DNA from: Sphingobacterium sp. UBA1575
Lineage (GTDB): Bacteria > Bacteroidota > Bacteroidia > Sphingobacteriales > Sphingobacteriaceae
Reading direction: 5' to 3'
NCBI GenBank assembly: GCA_002322865.1
Contig: DCOH01000018.1
Location: 19,399 to 35,562 of the forward strand
DNA: 16,164 bases
Position numbers and translations under genes: made by a program. Of this stretch, positions 1 to 7,347 are shown one piece after another (position 1 is the stretch's first letter; each line of letters opens with the position of its first letter). Below the pieces are notes generated by a model. That model was not told the origin of the DNA. It saw only the letters and a list, made by a program, of their open reading frames with translations, and made no database searches.

Positions 1-1135
1 CTGTTCCTGGCGCTCCACCTGCTGCAACGCGGGCTTCCACATCCCTTGGTAAGAACTTAGTTATGTACATGAAAGATGCGCGATTTTTTGGCGTAGGATT
101 CGTGTGGAATGTAGCTTCAAATCGTGAATCCCTAGTTTTAACCATTTCTGAATTGGTGAAACTAGATGCATTTGTCAAATCAGAATTTTGCCAAACCTTT
201 CCATCATTACAGATATATGATTTCAAAAGGTCTGCGGTGGGACCATAAGTAACATTATCTGATAAATTATGAATCGATAGAATGGAATGTTTAATCGCTA
301 GCGCAGCATCATACTGTCTGTAAAGAATGATATCCTTATTACCTGCTAAATTATCGGAAGTAAATTGCGATCGGTAATCGGTTACAATATCATATTTACC
401 ACTACCTTTTACCATATCTGCAGCCTCAACAGCCAATTCAAAGAATTTCTTAGCCCGATCATTATTCTTATAATAATATTTTTGCCAAGAACCTTCCGAC
501 ATGGCGATCTTTGATATAAACCCTGCAGCAATAAATTTATTTACTGTTTGTACACCATCATTTGCGCGGATATTTTCCATGGCAAATTTCATGTCCTCAT
601 ACACAGCGTCCATTACCTCATTTCTTGGTGTTCTTTTCTTATAAAGCTCATCAAGTTTGGTATCATCTACTGGTCTATTGTAATAAGGAACATCTCCATA
701 AGCATAAACCATATCCCAATAACGCATTGCTCTAAAGAAACGACCAATACCTAACCAATGGTTATACGCCTCTGGCGCTAAAATCCCCTGCATTCTATTC
801 TGAACTCGGTCGATCATTATATTTAAAGAACGAACTGTAGAATAGCTCCATATCGCACTAACAGGCACCGACCTGGTGAATTGCGATTGGTTACCCTGAT
901 AAAGCACATCGTCACTAAAAGTATAGGAAGCTAATAGTGCTCCATCCGTATTGAATCCTAATCCATATCCTGGAAAAAAGGTGGTATAATATTGTCTTGC
1001 ATATAGACGAACATTTTCTTCTGTTGTCCATGCAGTTTCGTCATTTGCTTGGGTAAGCTGCGGTCTGTCCAAGAATTTTTCACAGCTGGTCAACATTAAG
1101 GCTGCCGCAACGAATAAACTATATTTAATTTTCAT
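1..1135 (-). CDS. SusD/RagB-like nutrient-binding outer-membrane lipoprotein (3' end outside window)
   Basis: This is the SusD half of the second SusC/SusD pair. About 378 codons are readable from ATG at 1135 to the window edge with no stop; SusD proteins usually run 500-600 residues, so the C-terminal part is missing. The N-terminus is a lipoprotein signal (MKIKYSLFVAAALMLTSC) with the lipid-bearing Cys at residue 18, followed by the typical EKFLDRPQLTQ start of mature SusD proteins. The TPR-region hallmark of RagB/SusD, a G-x-x-RFFRAMRYWDMVYAYGDVPYY stretch, lies about a third of the way in. A strong ribosome-binding site (CAGGAGGAAA) lies 8-10 nt upstream and fixes the start. It follows the SusC gene by 18 nt, so the two are co-transcribed. 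Family knowledge: SusD sits on the cell surface as a lid over the SusC channel and captures glycans or peptides. The ligand cannot be read from sequence; context suggests a cell-wall-derived compound. Confidence 0.93.
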   Translation of the reverse strand, partial: MKIKYSLFVAAALMLTSCEKFLDRPQLTQANDETAWTTEENVRLYARQYYTTFFPGYGLGFNTDGALLASYTFSDDVLYQGNQSQFTRSVPVSAIWSYSTVRSLNIMIDRVQNRMQGILAPEAYNHWLGIGRFFRAMRYWDMVYAYGDVPYYNRPVDDTKLDELYKKRTPRNEVMDAVYEDMKFAMENIRANDGVQTVNKFIAAGFISKIAMSEGSWQKYYYKNNDRAKKFFELAVEAADMVKGSGKYDIVTDYRSQFTSDNLAGNKDIILYRQYDAALAIKHSILSIHNLSDNVTYGPTADLLKSYICNDGKVWQNSDLTNASSFTNSEMVKTRDSRFEATFHTNPTPKNRASFMYITKFLPRDVEARVAAGGAPGT

Positions 1136-1153
1136 AATAATTTCCTCCTGTAA

Positions 1154-4100
1154 TTATAAACCAATTTGAATACCAACAGAAGCTGATTTGAATGATGGAT
1201 TTCCTGTACCCGTACGGCCAAGGTTGTAATTACCATTCGTTAATAACATACTGTTACCCGAAATTGCTTCAGGGTCAATTGGTAGTCCTCTCAAATTATC
1301 GAACGTAAAGAAGTTTTCTAACGAAACATAAATACGTGCGGTTTTAAAACGAGCTCTACTTAACACCGCTGCCGGTACGGAATAACCGAAGTTGATGTTC
1401 TTAATTTTGAAATAAGACATATCTAACAAGTAGCGTGTTTGAGGTCTCATTACATAACCTTCGTTTGATCCACCTAGGTTCCATGCTCTAGGATAGAATG
1501 CATCTGTACGATCTTCTCTCCAATAATCTTCAGCAATGGCTTGTGGCATAGCACCATCCTTTACATGGTATCCAGGAATTGCCAATTGGCCATTACCCCA
1601 GATTTCACGTTTACCAATCCCCTGTAAGAACACAGAAAGATCGAAACCTTTAAAGTCAGCACCCAATCTGAAACCATAATCGTAACGCGGAGTCGAGTTA
1701 CCAATAATCACTCGGTCACCAGGGTCTCCAAAAGTGCTACTTCCAGATGTAATATATCCATCACCATTAACATCTACGAATTTCACATCACCAGGCATCA
1801 TCTTCAATACATTGCCATCTTCAAAGAAGGTTTGATAAATAGGATTATCACCTACTTGTTGGTTGGTAATTTTTGCAACACCTTGATGGATTACTGTTAC
1901 CGGAACAAAAGCTCCATTTGAATCATACACAAAATCTTCTTTTTGGTAAAGTCGATCTGTAACATATCCCCAGATATCACCATATCTTCTTCCCGTTACG
2001 AACTCAGTTCCTACAGATCTTTTATCCCATTCTCTATTCCACTGCAAACCTTTGTAGGTTGTTGTAATCGCATCTGCGATATTGGCATTTACGGTTAAAC
2101 GTAATCCATTATCAAAGCTATGAGCGTAATCAATTGCCAATTCCCATCCTTTTGTTGAAAGGTTACCGAAGTTTCCTCTTGCAGGATCAGTACCGAATGT
2201 AGCTGGCAATGATTCTCCAGGAATAATCATATGATTGGTTTTTCTTTCATACCACTCAAAGACAACGCCCAATTTGTTAAAGAATTTTAAATCGGCTCCT
2301 AAGTTGAGGTGTTCGATATCTTGCCATCTAATATCTTTACGCACAGCGCCTGGAGTAGACATGGAGTAAAAATAATTGCCTGATCCATCTAACCAGTTGT
2401 TTGTGCCAATATTCATCGTAGGCACATATAAGGAGTTGGAAACAGATTGGTCACCGATAGTACCCCATGAACCACGTAGTTTTGCAAAAGTCAACACATT
2501 GGAAATTCCCTGCATGAAATTTTCATTGGAAATAATCCATCCCGCTGAAAATGAAGGATAATATCTCCAACGTAAATGAGAAGGGAATTTTGAAGTTCCA
2601 TCATATCTCAAACTGGTCTCGAAAAGGTATTTATCTTTATACGTATAATTTAAACGTCCGAATACCCCTACTTGTGAATCCCAGTTGGTATCTCCACCAC
2701 TTGTTTGAACACCGGTAGCAAAATCAAATTGAGGATTTTCTTCATTGATCAAATTGGTTCTTCTTGAAAAATGATCTCTCCATTTAAATGCTACGATATT
2801 GGTTCCCAACATCGCCTTGAAGTCATGGTCTTCTCCAAATTTTCTACCATAAGTAGAGAACGCGTTGAACGTATGTCTTTGGGAGTTGAAAGAACGCTGA
2901 TAAATATTAGATTGATCTTTAGTTATATAGTTTTCGAAAGGAAATTGCCATCCCATGGTTCCTCCATTATCCGTAGGAACTCCATTTTCATCCACATAGA
3001 TCCTGTTTCCATTTTCATCGTTCCAAGCAATTGGATTGTACCAGTGGCTCTTTCCGGAGAAAGTAGGCATAGAGGATCTATTGCCATTATTTTCTGAACT
3101 AAATGTATAATCGGCCTTTACATCCCAACCTTGTAATAAATCAACCGTAGTTCCTAAATTTAGGTTCGTATAACGATCCATTTTATAAGCGGTATGCGAT
3201 TTAGCGGTATCAAAATAAGGATCACGAATATCTACCCCGTTTTCCTGAACACCAATTGGGAATAAGCGCGACCAACGGTAAAGGTATAACCAAGGGTCAG
3301 CTGTAAAGCCAGTAGCCGAGTTCGCGTAACGTTTTGTACCATCTGAATACATGGCACCTCCGCGTACGGTTAAATAGTCTGTCACCTTGGTGGAAACATT
3401 TAATGTTGCATTATACCTTTTAAAATCATCATGTTTGGCAGCTTTCATCATACCATTCTGGTTCAAATAACCAGCACTAATGTTGTATGTTGTATTTCCT
3501 GCCTTACCGTTTAATCCTAGATTATGAAGATTAGTTAATGCATTGTCTTTGATCATGACAGCAACAGGATCGTAAATACGGTAACCTACTTTATCAACAC
3601 CGTCGAAAAACCAATCACGACCATATACGACAGGATCTGAATTTCCAATTACACCGCCATATTTTTCTTGCCACTCCCTAGCTTTCTGAAGACTTTCTTC
3701 TGTAATGCGCCAAAATCCTCCAGCAGCACCCGCGCCTTGCATGTTCTTATGGGCATCCATGGTATATTGCAAACCATCGATACCTGCGATATCAATTGGT
3801 TTGAAGGGCGTTTGAAGGGAAAAGTTATTGGAATAGGTAATGTTGTGGGTTTCTGTTTTGGCACCTTTTTTCGTGGTGATCAATACCACACCAAATGCTG
3901 CTTTTGATCCGTAGATGGATGCAGAGGCTGCATCTTTAAGCACGGAAATCTCAGCGATATCATTTGGGTTGATCATATTGATACTAGGTATCTCCACGTT
4001 GTCAACCAAGATCAACGGGTTGCTGCTACCGGAAATGGAAGCAACCTGACCACGGATTTTCATAATAGGATCAGAACCTACCTCACCAGAAGGGATTTGT

Positions 4101-4609
4101 ACACTTAAACCTGGAACCGCACCTTGCAATCCACGACCTGCATCAGAGATTGGACGGGATCCTAAGGTTTTTTCTACGTTTACAGAGGATACCGCTCCTG
4201 TAAGGTGCTCCTTTTTTTGTGCACCGTAAGCTACGACAACCACTTCCTCCAACGCATCACTGGATTCGGTTAGGGTAATATTGATGGTACTTCCTGTTAC
4301 GGTTACAGTTTTGGTTTCTAAACCTACGTAGGAAACCCGCAATGTAGCCCCCACAGCTGCATTGATCGTGAATTTACCGTTTGCATCGGTTACTGTTGTT
4401 GCTGTTGAACCTACTACGGTAACCGTAGCCCCAGCAATCACACCGTCAGGTCCTGATACAGTACCTGAAACTGTATTCTGCAATACCGATGTGGCCTTAG
4501 TCCAGCCAGCATTTTTTCCTAGAGTTTCTTTGCCCTTTGCTTCAGCAAATGAAGCATAAGTTGGCATCGTCAATCCAAGAGCGAGAGAAAAGAGTAAAAG
4601 TCTTCGCAT
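1154..4609 (-). CDS. SusC/RagA-family TonB-dependent outer-membrane transporter
   Basis: This 1151-residue protein has the usual SusC layout. A signal peptide is at about 1-20 (MRRLLLFSLALGLTMPTYAS). An unusually long segment precedes the carboxypeptidase-regulatory-like beta-sandwich at about 48-115 (VSGTVSGPDGVIAGATVTVV). A TonB-box-like stretch with EEVVVVAYGAQKKEHLTGAV leads into the plug, which holds the family signature ISVLKDAASASIYGSKAAFG then VLITTKKG. The remainder is the 22-strand barrel, ending in the strand ASVGIQIGL. There is no N-terminal secretin/STN domain, so FecI/FecR-type signalling through this protein is unlikely. It energises import of an oligomeric ligand captured by the SusD partner encoded 18 nt downstream. 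It lies 186 nt downstream of the NamZ-like gene, with only weak hairpins between, so it may be partly co-transcribed with it. Its substrate is unknown. Confidence 0.95.
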   Translation of the reverse strand: MRRLLLFSLALGLTMPTYASFAEAKGKETLGKNAGWTKATSVLQNTVSGTVSGPDGVIAGATVTVVGSTATTVTDANGKFTINAAVGATLRVSYVGLETKTVTVTGSTINITLTESSDALEEVVVVAYGAQKKEHLTGAVSSVNVEKTLGSRPISDAGRGLQGAVPGLSVQIPSGEVGSDPIMKIRGQVASISGSSNPLILVDNVEIPSINMINPNDIAEISVLKDAASASIYGSKAAFGVVLITTKKGAKTETHNITYSNNFSLQTPFKPIDIAGIDGLQYTMDAHKNMQGAGAAGGFWRITEESLQKAREWQEKYGGVIGNSDPVVYGRDWFFDGVDKVGYRIYDPVAVMIKDNALTNLHNLGLNGKAGNTTYNISAGYLNQNGMMKAAKHDDFKRYNATLNVSTKVTDYLTVRGGAMYSDGTKRYANSATGFTADPWLYLYRWSRLFPIGVQENGVDIRDPYFDTAKSHTAYKMDRYTNLNLGTTVDLLQGWDVKADYTFSSENNGNRSSMPTFSGKSHWYNPIAWNDENGNRIYVDENGVPTDNGGTMGWQFPFENYITKDQSNIYQRSFNSQRHTFNAFSTYGRKFGEDHDFKAMLGTNIVAFKWRDHFSRRTNLINEENPQFDFATGVQTSGGDTNWDSQVGVFGRLNYTYKDKYLFETSLRYDGTSKFPSHLRWRYYPSFSAGWIISNENFMQGISNVLTFAKLRGSWGTIGDQSVSNSLYVPTMNIGTNNWLDGSGNYFYSMSTPGAVRKDIRWQDIEHLNLGADLKFFNKLGVVFEWYERKTNHMIIPGESLPATFGTDPARGNFGNLSTKGWELAIDYAHSFDNGLRLTVNANIADAITTTYKGLQWNREWDKRSVGTEFVTGRRYGDIWGYVTDRLYQKEDFVYDSNGAFVPVTVIHQGVAKITNQQVGDNPIYQTFFEDGNVLKMMPGDVKFVDVNGDGYITSGSSTFGDPGDRVIIGNSTPRYDYGFRLGADFKGFDLSVFLQGIGKREIWGNGQLAIPGYHVKDGAMPQAIAEDYWREDRTDAFYPRAWNLGGSNEGYVMRPQTRYLLDMSYFKIKNINFGYSVPAAVLSRARFKTARIYVSLENFFTFDNLRGLPIDPEAISGNSMLLTNGNYNLGRTGTGNPSFKSASVGIQIGL

Positions 4610-4627
4610 TGCTTATTGATTAATAAT

Positions 4628-4699
4628 TTATAATTTGTTTTTTATCTTATTCAGGCCGAACCCTGAGGTTTGCTTCAGGATTAGCTCTTTAATATTCAT
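4628..4699 (-). CDS. Possible 23-residue leader ORF upstream of susC-like gene
   Basis: ATG at 4699 opens a 23-codon frame (MNIKELILKQTSGFGLNKIK, then NKL) ending in TAA 18 nt before the SusC start. A GGAG Shine-Dalgarno-like element lies about 7 nt upstream, better than anything in front of the SusC start itself. The frame is the same as that of the SusC gene but is separated from it by two in-frame TAA codons. It contains a short hairpin (CCTGA/TCAGG). It could be a translated leader that couples ribosomes to the SusC start, a decayed N-terminal extension of SusC, or chance. No family is recognised. Confidence 0.25.
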   Translation of the reverse strand: MNIKELILKQTSGFGLNKIKNKL

Positions 4700-4762
4700 A
4701 ATAGGTCTCCAACTCATTATCCCCTAAGGAGGACATTTTCACCAGATAGAATTAACGTGAAT

Positions 4763-4783
4763 AGGCCCAAATTAATTGAGCCT
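4763..4783 (-). terminator. Weak hairpin after the namZ-like gene
   Basis: AGGCCCAA and TTGAGCCT form an 8-bp stem with one mismatch around a 5-nt loop, 13 nt past the stop of the NamZ-like gene. There is no U-tract on the minus strand, so it is at best a weak or partial terminator and may instead be an RNA-processing or stability element between namZ and the following susC. Confidence 0.25.
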
Positions 4784-4795
4784 TCCACTTGTTTT

Positions 4796-6031
4796 TCATT
4801 CGAAATCTGGGTAGAGTAGATATTTTTTCCGCATCTGTTTGTACGCCGCTAATTCAGGCTTCCAACTTTCGCGTATTTCTTTTTCGGTTTTACCGGCTAA
4901 AATCTGTTTCCGAAGTTCATCTGTTCCTGCCAACTTATCGAAGAACTCTGGTCTGGCAAAGAATTTCGACTTGTCCGGCATTTTATCATAGAAGTAAAGC
5001 ACATATTTCAGGGTGAATTTGAATTTATCCGGATTGATATTCCTAAGGTCCAATCCATAATTGACAGCACCTTTACCTTCCACATGTTTTACCATTCCTG
5101 CTTTTTCGCCTGGGGTAAAGGTAAAATCACCGTAAACCGGGTTGGTATATCCCACCACTTGGAAAGGCCAATCTGTTCCACGGCCCACCGAGATATCGGT
5201 CCCTTCAAAAAGACATAAGGATGCGTATAAACGTACAGAAAGGTGGTTCGGCAAACTTGGTGACGGAATAACCGGAAGATTATACATGGAACTATGGGTA
5301 TAATTCTGTACAGGTACTACGGTTAATTTACATTCCTTTCCATTTTCCAACCATTTCTCGCCATTGATCATTTTGGCCAATTCGCCAACAGTTAGACCAT
5401 GCACCATCGCAATCTTATGGTAGGATACATTGGATTTGAATTTATCATCTTTACGAACTGGGCCATCCACTTGGTCTCCACATGGATTCGGGCGGTCCAA
5501 TACGATCAATTCCTTATTATGTTTTGCACATAGCTCCATAACGCGGTGCAATGAAGTGATGTAGGTATAAAAACGCGCGCCTACATCCTGAAGATCGAAG
5601 ATCATCACATCAATGGATTTCACAATTGAATCCTGTTTCGCATTTCCACCATATAAAGTGAACAATGGCAATCCTGTTTTGGTATCCACATCATTCGAAA
5701 CCTTCTCTCCTCTTTCGATATCCCCACGGAAACCATGTTCAGGAGCAAATCCAAATTTCAGATCTACCTTTTCACGTAGCAACACATCCACCAAGTGCTC
5801 ATTATTCGGCCCTACAACGGAAGTCTGATTCCCCATCAATCCTACTTTTTTCCCTTTCAATAAGGGCAGATAAGCTTTAAGCTGATCAGCAGCTGGGACA
5901 ATGGCTTGGTTAGAGACATTCTCCTGAGCGGCGGGCACAGCAGGATTGGAAGTCTTGTTGATTTTCGACGAACCGCAGCTATTGGTCAATAGGACTGCTA
6001 AAAGTAGACTATGAACTAGAAAATTTTTCAT
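4796..6031 (-). CDS. namZ: NamZ-like exo-beta-N-acetylmuramidase lipoprotein (DUF1343, GH171)
   Basis: DUF1343 family protein. Characterised members (NamZ of Bacillus subtilis, and homologues in Bacteroidota) release N-acetylmuramic acid from the non-reducing end of peptidoglycan fragments. Starting at ATG 6031 gives 411 residues with a clean lipoprotein signal, MKNFLVHSLLLAVLLTNSC, lipid Cys at 19. A GTG start at 6097 would add 22 residues that spoil that signal, so it was not used. Family landmarks: LLKGKKVGLMGNQTSV (57-72), the FAPEHGFRG motif (95-103) whose Glu98 is the expected catalytic acid, FDLQDVGARFYTYI (145-159), VLDRPNPCG (177-185), HGLTVGELA (211-219), PSPSLPN (257-263) and the FEGTDISVGRGTDWPF stretch (275-290). 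The domain is complete and all landmarks are intact. A low-complexity linker of about 30 residues tethers it to the membrane. The gene sits alone behind a terminator and a palindrome-rich gap, so it probably has its own promoter. Symbol by family, not by proven orthology. Confidence 0.92.
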   Translation of the reverse strand: MKNFLVHSLLLAVLLTNSCGSSKINKTSNPAVPAAQENVSNQAIVPAADQLKAYLPLLKGKKVGLMGNQTSVVGPNNEHLVDVLLREKVDLKFGFAPEHGFRGDIERGEKVSNDVDTKTGLPLFTLYGGNAKQDSIVKSIDVMIFDLQDVGARFYTYITSLHRVMELCAKHNKELIVLDRPNPCGDQVDGPVRKDDKFKSNVSYHKIAMVHGLTVGELAKMINGEKWLENGKECKLTVVPVQNYTHSSMYNLPVIPSPSLPNHLSVRLYASLCLFEGTDISVGRGTDWPFQVVGYTNPVYGDFTFTPGEKAGMVKHVEGKGAVNYGLDLRNINPDKFKFTLKYVLYFYDKMPDKSKFFARPEFFDKLAGTDELRKQILAGKTEKEIRESWKPELAAYKQMRKKYLLYPDFE

Positions 6032-6133
6032 TAATAGATTTCGTTTCTTTGCGGATTCTACCACATTTATGGGATAAAAATAATAGAAATAACGCACAAT
6101 AAAGCAAGTTGATGCATGATTTACGTCACTTTC

Positions 6134-6149
6134 AGCAAAACAATTTGCT
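6134..6149. promoter_or_regulatory. Palindrome AGCAAA-ACAA-TTTGCT upstream of namZ-like gene
   Basis: A perfect inverted repeat with 6-bp arms and a 4-nt centre, 103 nt upstream of the namZ start. It overlaps the best available -7 promoter candidate (TTGTTTTG on the minus strand). It could be an operator or a simple hairpin; there is no U-tract to suggest a terminator. Confidence 0.35.
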
Positions 6150-6240
6150 AAAAACGCATAAAGCAGAATACTGATATTTTATTTCTTGGAGAAAGAAAAT
6201 ACGTAAAATGCCGTAATTCAGCGTTTAAACCTGATTTTGA

Positions 6241-6256
6241 GTGCAATCGGTTGCAC
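6241..6256. promoter_or_regulatory. LacI-family-like operator GTGCAATCGGTTGCAC
   Basis: A perfect palindrome with 6-bp arms around TCGG. Its core TGCAATCGGTTGCA fits the general LacI/GalR-family operator pattern TGNAANCGNTTNCA, including the central CG step. It lies in the gap upstream of the namZ-like gene, 210 nt before its start, and downstream of the terminator of the previous operon, so it most plausibly acts on namZ and the following genes. No regulator gene is present in the window, so the binding protein is unknown. Confidence 0.5.
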
Positions 6257-6283
6257 GACTTAGTGTAAAATAAACACTTTTAA

Positions 6284-6299
6284 GTAACATTGGTGTTAC
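6284..6299. promoter_or_regulatory. Palindrome GTAACA-TTGG-TGTTAC
   Basis: A second perfect palindrome with 6-bp arms and a 4-nt centre. Its centre lies 43 bp from the centre of the LacI-like site, about four helical turns, so proteins on the two sites would face the same side of the DNA. The half-sites differ from those of the LacI-like site, which suggests a different protein, or a hairpin in the RNA just past the terminator. Confidence 0.35.
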
Positions 6300-6316
6300 G
6301 AAAAGTTGTTTATAAC

Positions 6317-6344
6317 AAAAAAAGGGTTGCCTAAAAGGCAACCC
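6317..6344 (-). terminator. Intrinsic terminator of the SusC-SusD-DUF4397-NAGPA operon
   Basis: An 8-bp perfect stem (GGGTTGCC / GGCAACCC) with a 5-nt loop is followed on the minus strand by seven U residues. It starts 23 nt after the stop codon of the NAGPA-like gene. It marks the end of the four-gene operon and separates it from the namZ-like gene. Confidence 0.93.
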
Positions 6345-6367
6345 AACAACAAACTAATATATCACCA

Positions 6368-7345
6368 TTACTTTAGTACAAAGCCAATTCCATTGGTTGT
6401 TCCCGTAGGCGTACTCGTAAAATTTTTATTGATCCACGATTGTTCTGGATTCAAAACATCCAATACCGTCATTGCAGTAAGATTTCCACTAGTAGGTTGC
6501 ATCGCTGTATAACAGCCAATTGCACGCATCATATCCCTTAGGTCGTTAAGCGCAACACCCGCTGAAAAATTAGCTATGACTCCATCAGCAGCCATCAAAT
6601 AAAGTTTGGTTGATGCTTGATTGATGCCAACAGCTATACGAGCAGCACCGCTTGAACTTGTAGACACATCATCGCCATTATATAACAAGAAGTAACTACC
6701 TCCAATCAAATGCTTGATTTCTGCAAGATTTATAGCAGTAGTAGGATATTTGGTCACATCTGGGCTATTGAAGAATTGAATCACGTCAGATCCTTTTTTT
6801 ACGCCAATATAGGGCCTTGTTCTAGACGTATTTGTTTTGAGCACCTTTCCAAATTTAACGAAAGAACCTGTGGGTTCGCCTGAAGTAACTGCATCCCCGT
6901 TTATGGCCGCCAATAGCTTCCCCTCAGCCGATTTTTGGTTGAATTTCACCATTTCAGGTAGATTCTGAACCGCAAACATATTTTCATTATAGGGCGTCAA
7001 GGCCTGCATCGTTAATTTTGGATTGGAAATATCCAATTCCATAATATGTATACTTACAGGAACATCCTCTCTATTGATAAATCTGGCGTGCAAATATTCT
7101 ACCCCTGGCGAAATGGTCTGCGTGGTATCCATCTGAAACACCTTCAAATAGGTCGTCTTATCCTTGATCGATTGGATCATCGGCGTCATCTGATTATCAG
7201 GAGGAATTATATCTTCTTCTGGCTCTTCTTCTACAGGTTCGCCAAATTCTGGAAAGTCATCCCTTACCTTACAAGAATCCAAAGAACCCATGGTAAATAA
7301 AGCGATAGATAAACCTATAATTGTTTTTATATATCTTCTTTTCAT
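6368..7345 (-). CDS. Phosphodiester glycosidase-like lipoprotein (NAGPA/DUF2233 domain) with degenerate GGGS motif
   Basis: A 325-residue lipoprotein: signal MKRRYIKTIIGLSIALFTMG followed by SLDSC with lipid Cys25, then an acidic linker (EFGEPVEEEPEED, about 33-45). The rest matches the NAGPA/DUF2233 fold, whose members cleave GlcNAc alpha-phosphodiesters (human uncovering enzyme) or related bacterial glycans. Landmarks are AAINGD (146-151, normally AAINGGFF), IGGSYFLLYNGD (214-225), ARIAVGIN (235-242), KLYLMAADGV (247-256) and a C-terminal NGIGFVLK (318-325). The usual C-terminal signature LDGGGSTAM is replaced by PTSGNLTAM (residues 284-292), so activity is doubtful. The start is ATG 7345, two nt after the stop of the upstream gene, indicating translational coupling; an upstream extension would overlap that gene and lose the signal peptide. 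It is last in the SusCD operon, so it is probably a surface accessory lipoprotein that binds or trims the ligand. Confidence 0.85.
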   Translation of the reverse strand: MKRRYIKTIIGLSIALFTMGSLDSCKVRDDFPEFGEPVEEEPEEDIIPPDNQMTPMIQSIKDKTTYLKVFQMDTTQTISPGVEYLHARFINREDVPVSIHIMELDISNPKLTMQALTPYNENMFAVQNLPEMVKFNQKSAEGKLLAAINGDAVTSGEPTGSFVKFGKVLKTNTSRTRPYIGVKKGSDVIQFFNSPDVTKYPTTAINLAEIKHLIGGSYFLLYNGDDVSTSSSGAARIAVGINQASTKLYLMAADGVIANFSAGVALNDLRDMMRAIGCYTAMQPTSGNLTAMTVLDVLNPEQSWINKNFTSTPTGTTNGIGFVLK

Positions 7346-7347
7346 AA

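Larger units (their letters stand above)
6032..6316. other. Intergenic regulatory region between NAGPA-like gene terminator and namZ-like gene
   Basis: This 285-bp non-coding gap is AT-rich and holds three perfect 6-bp-arm palindromes with 4-nt spacers, listed separately, plus one ACGCATAA motif at 6154-6161. No Bacteroidota promoter with both boxes correct was found; the only TTTG-type -7 candidate on the minus strand (TTGTTTTG, 6136-6143) has one mismatch and no good -33 partner. It must nevertheless contain the start of the namZ transcript, because a strong terminator closes the preceding operon. Confidence 0.6.

Noticed and set aside
6032..6097. Upstream GTG start for the namZ-like gene giving 433 residues
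   Set aside because: The added 22 residues put an aromatic and charged stretch in front of an otherwise perfect lipoprotein signal peptide; ATG at 6031 is the natural start.
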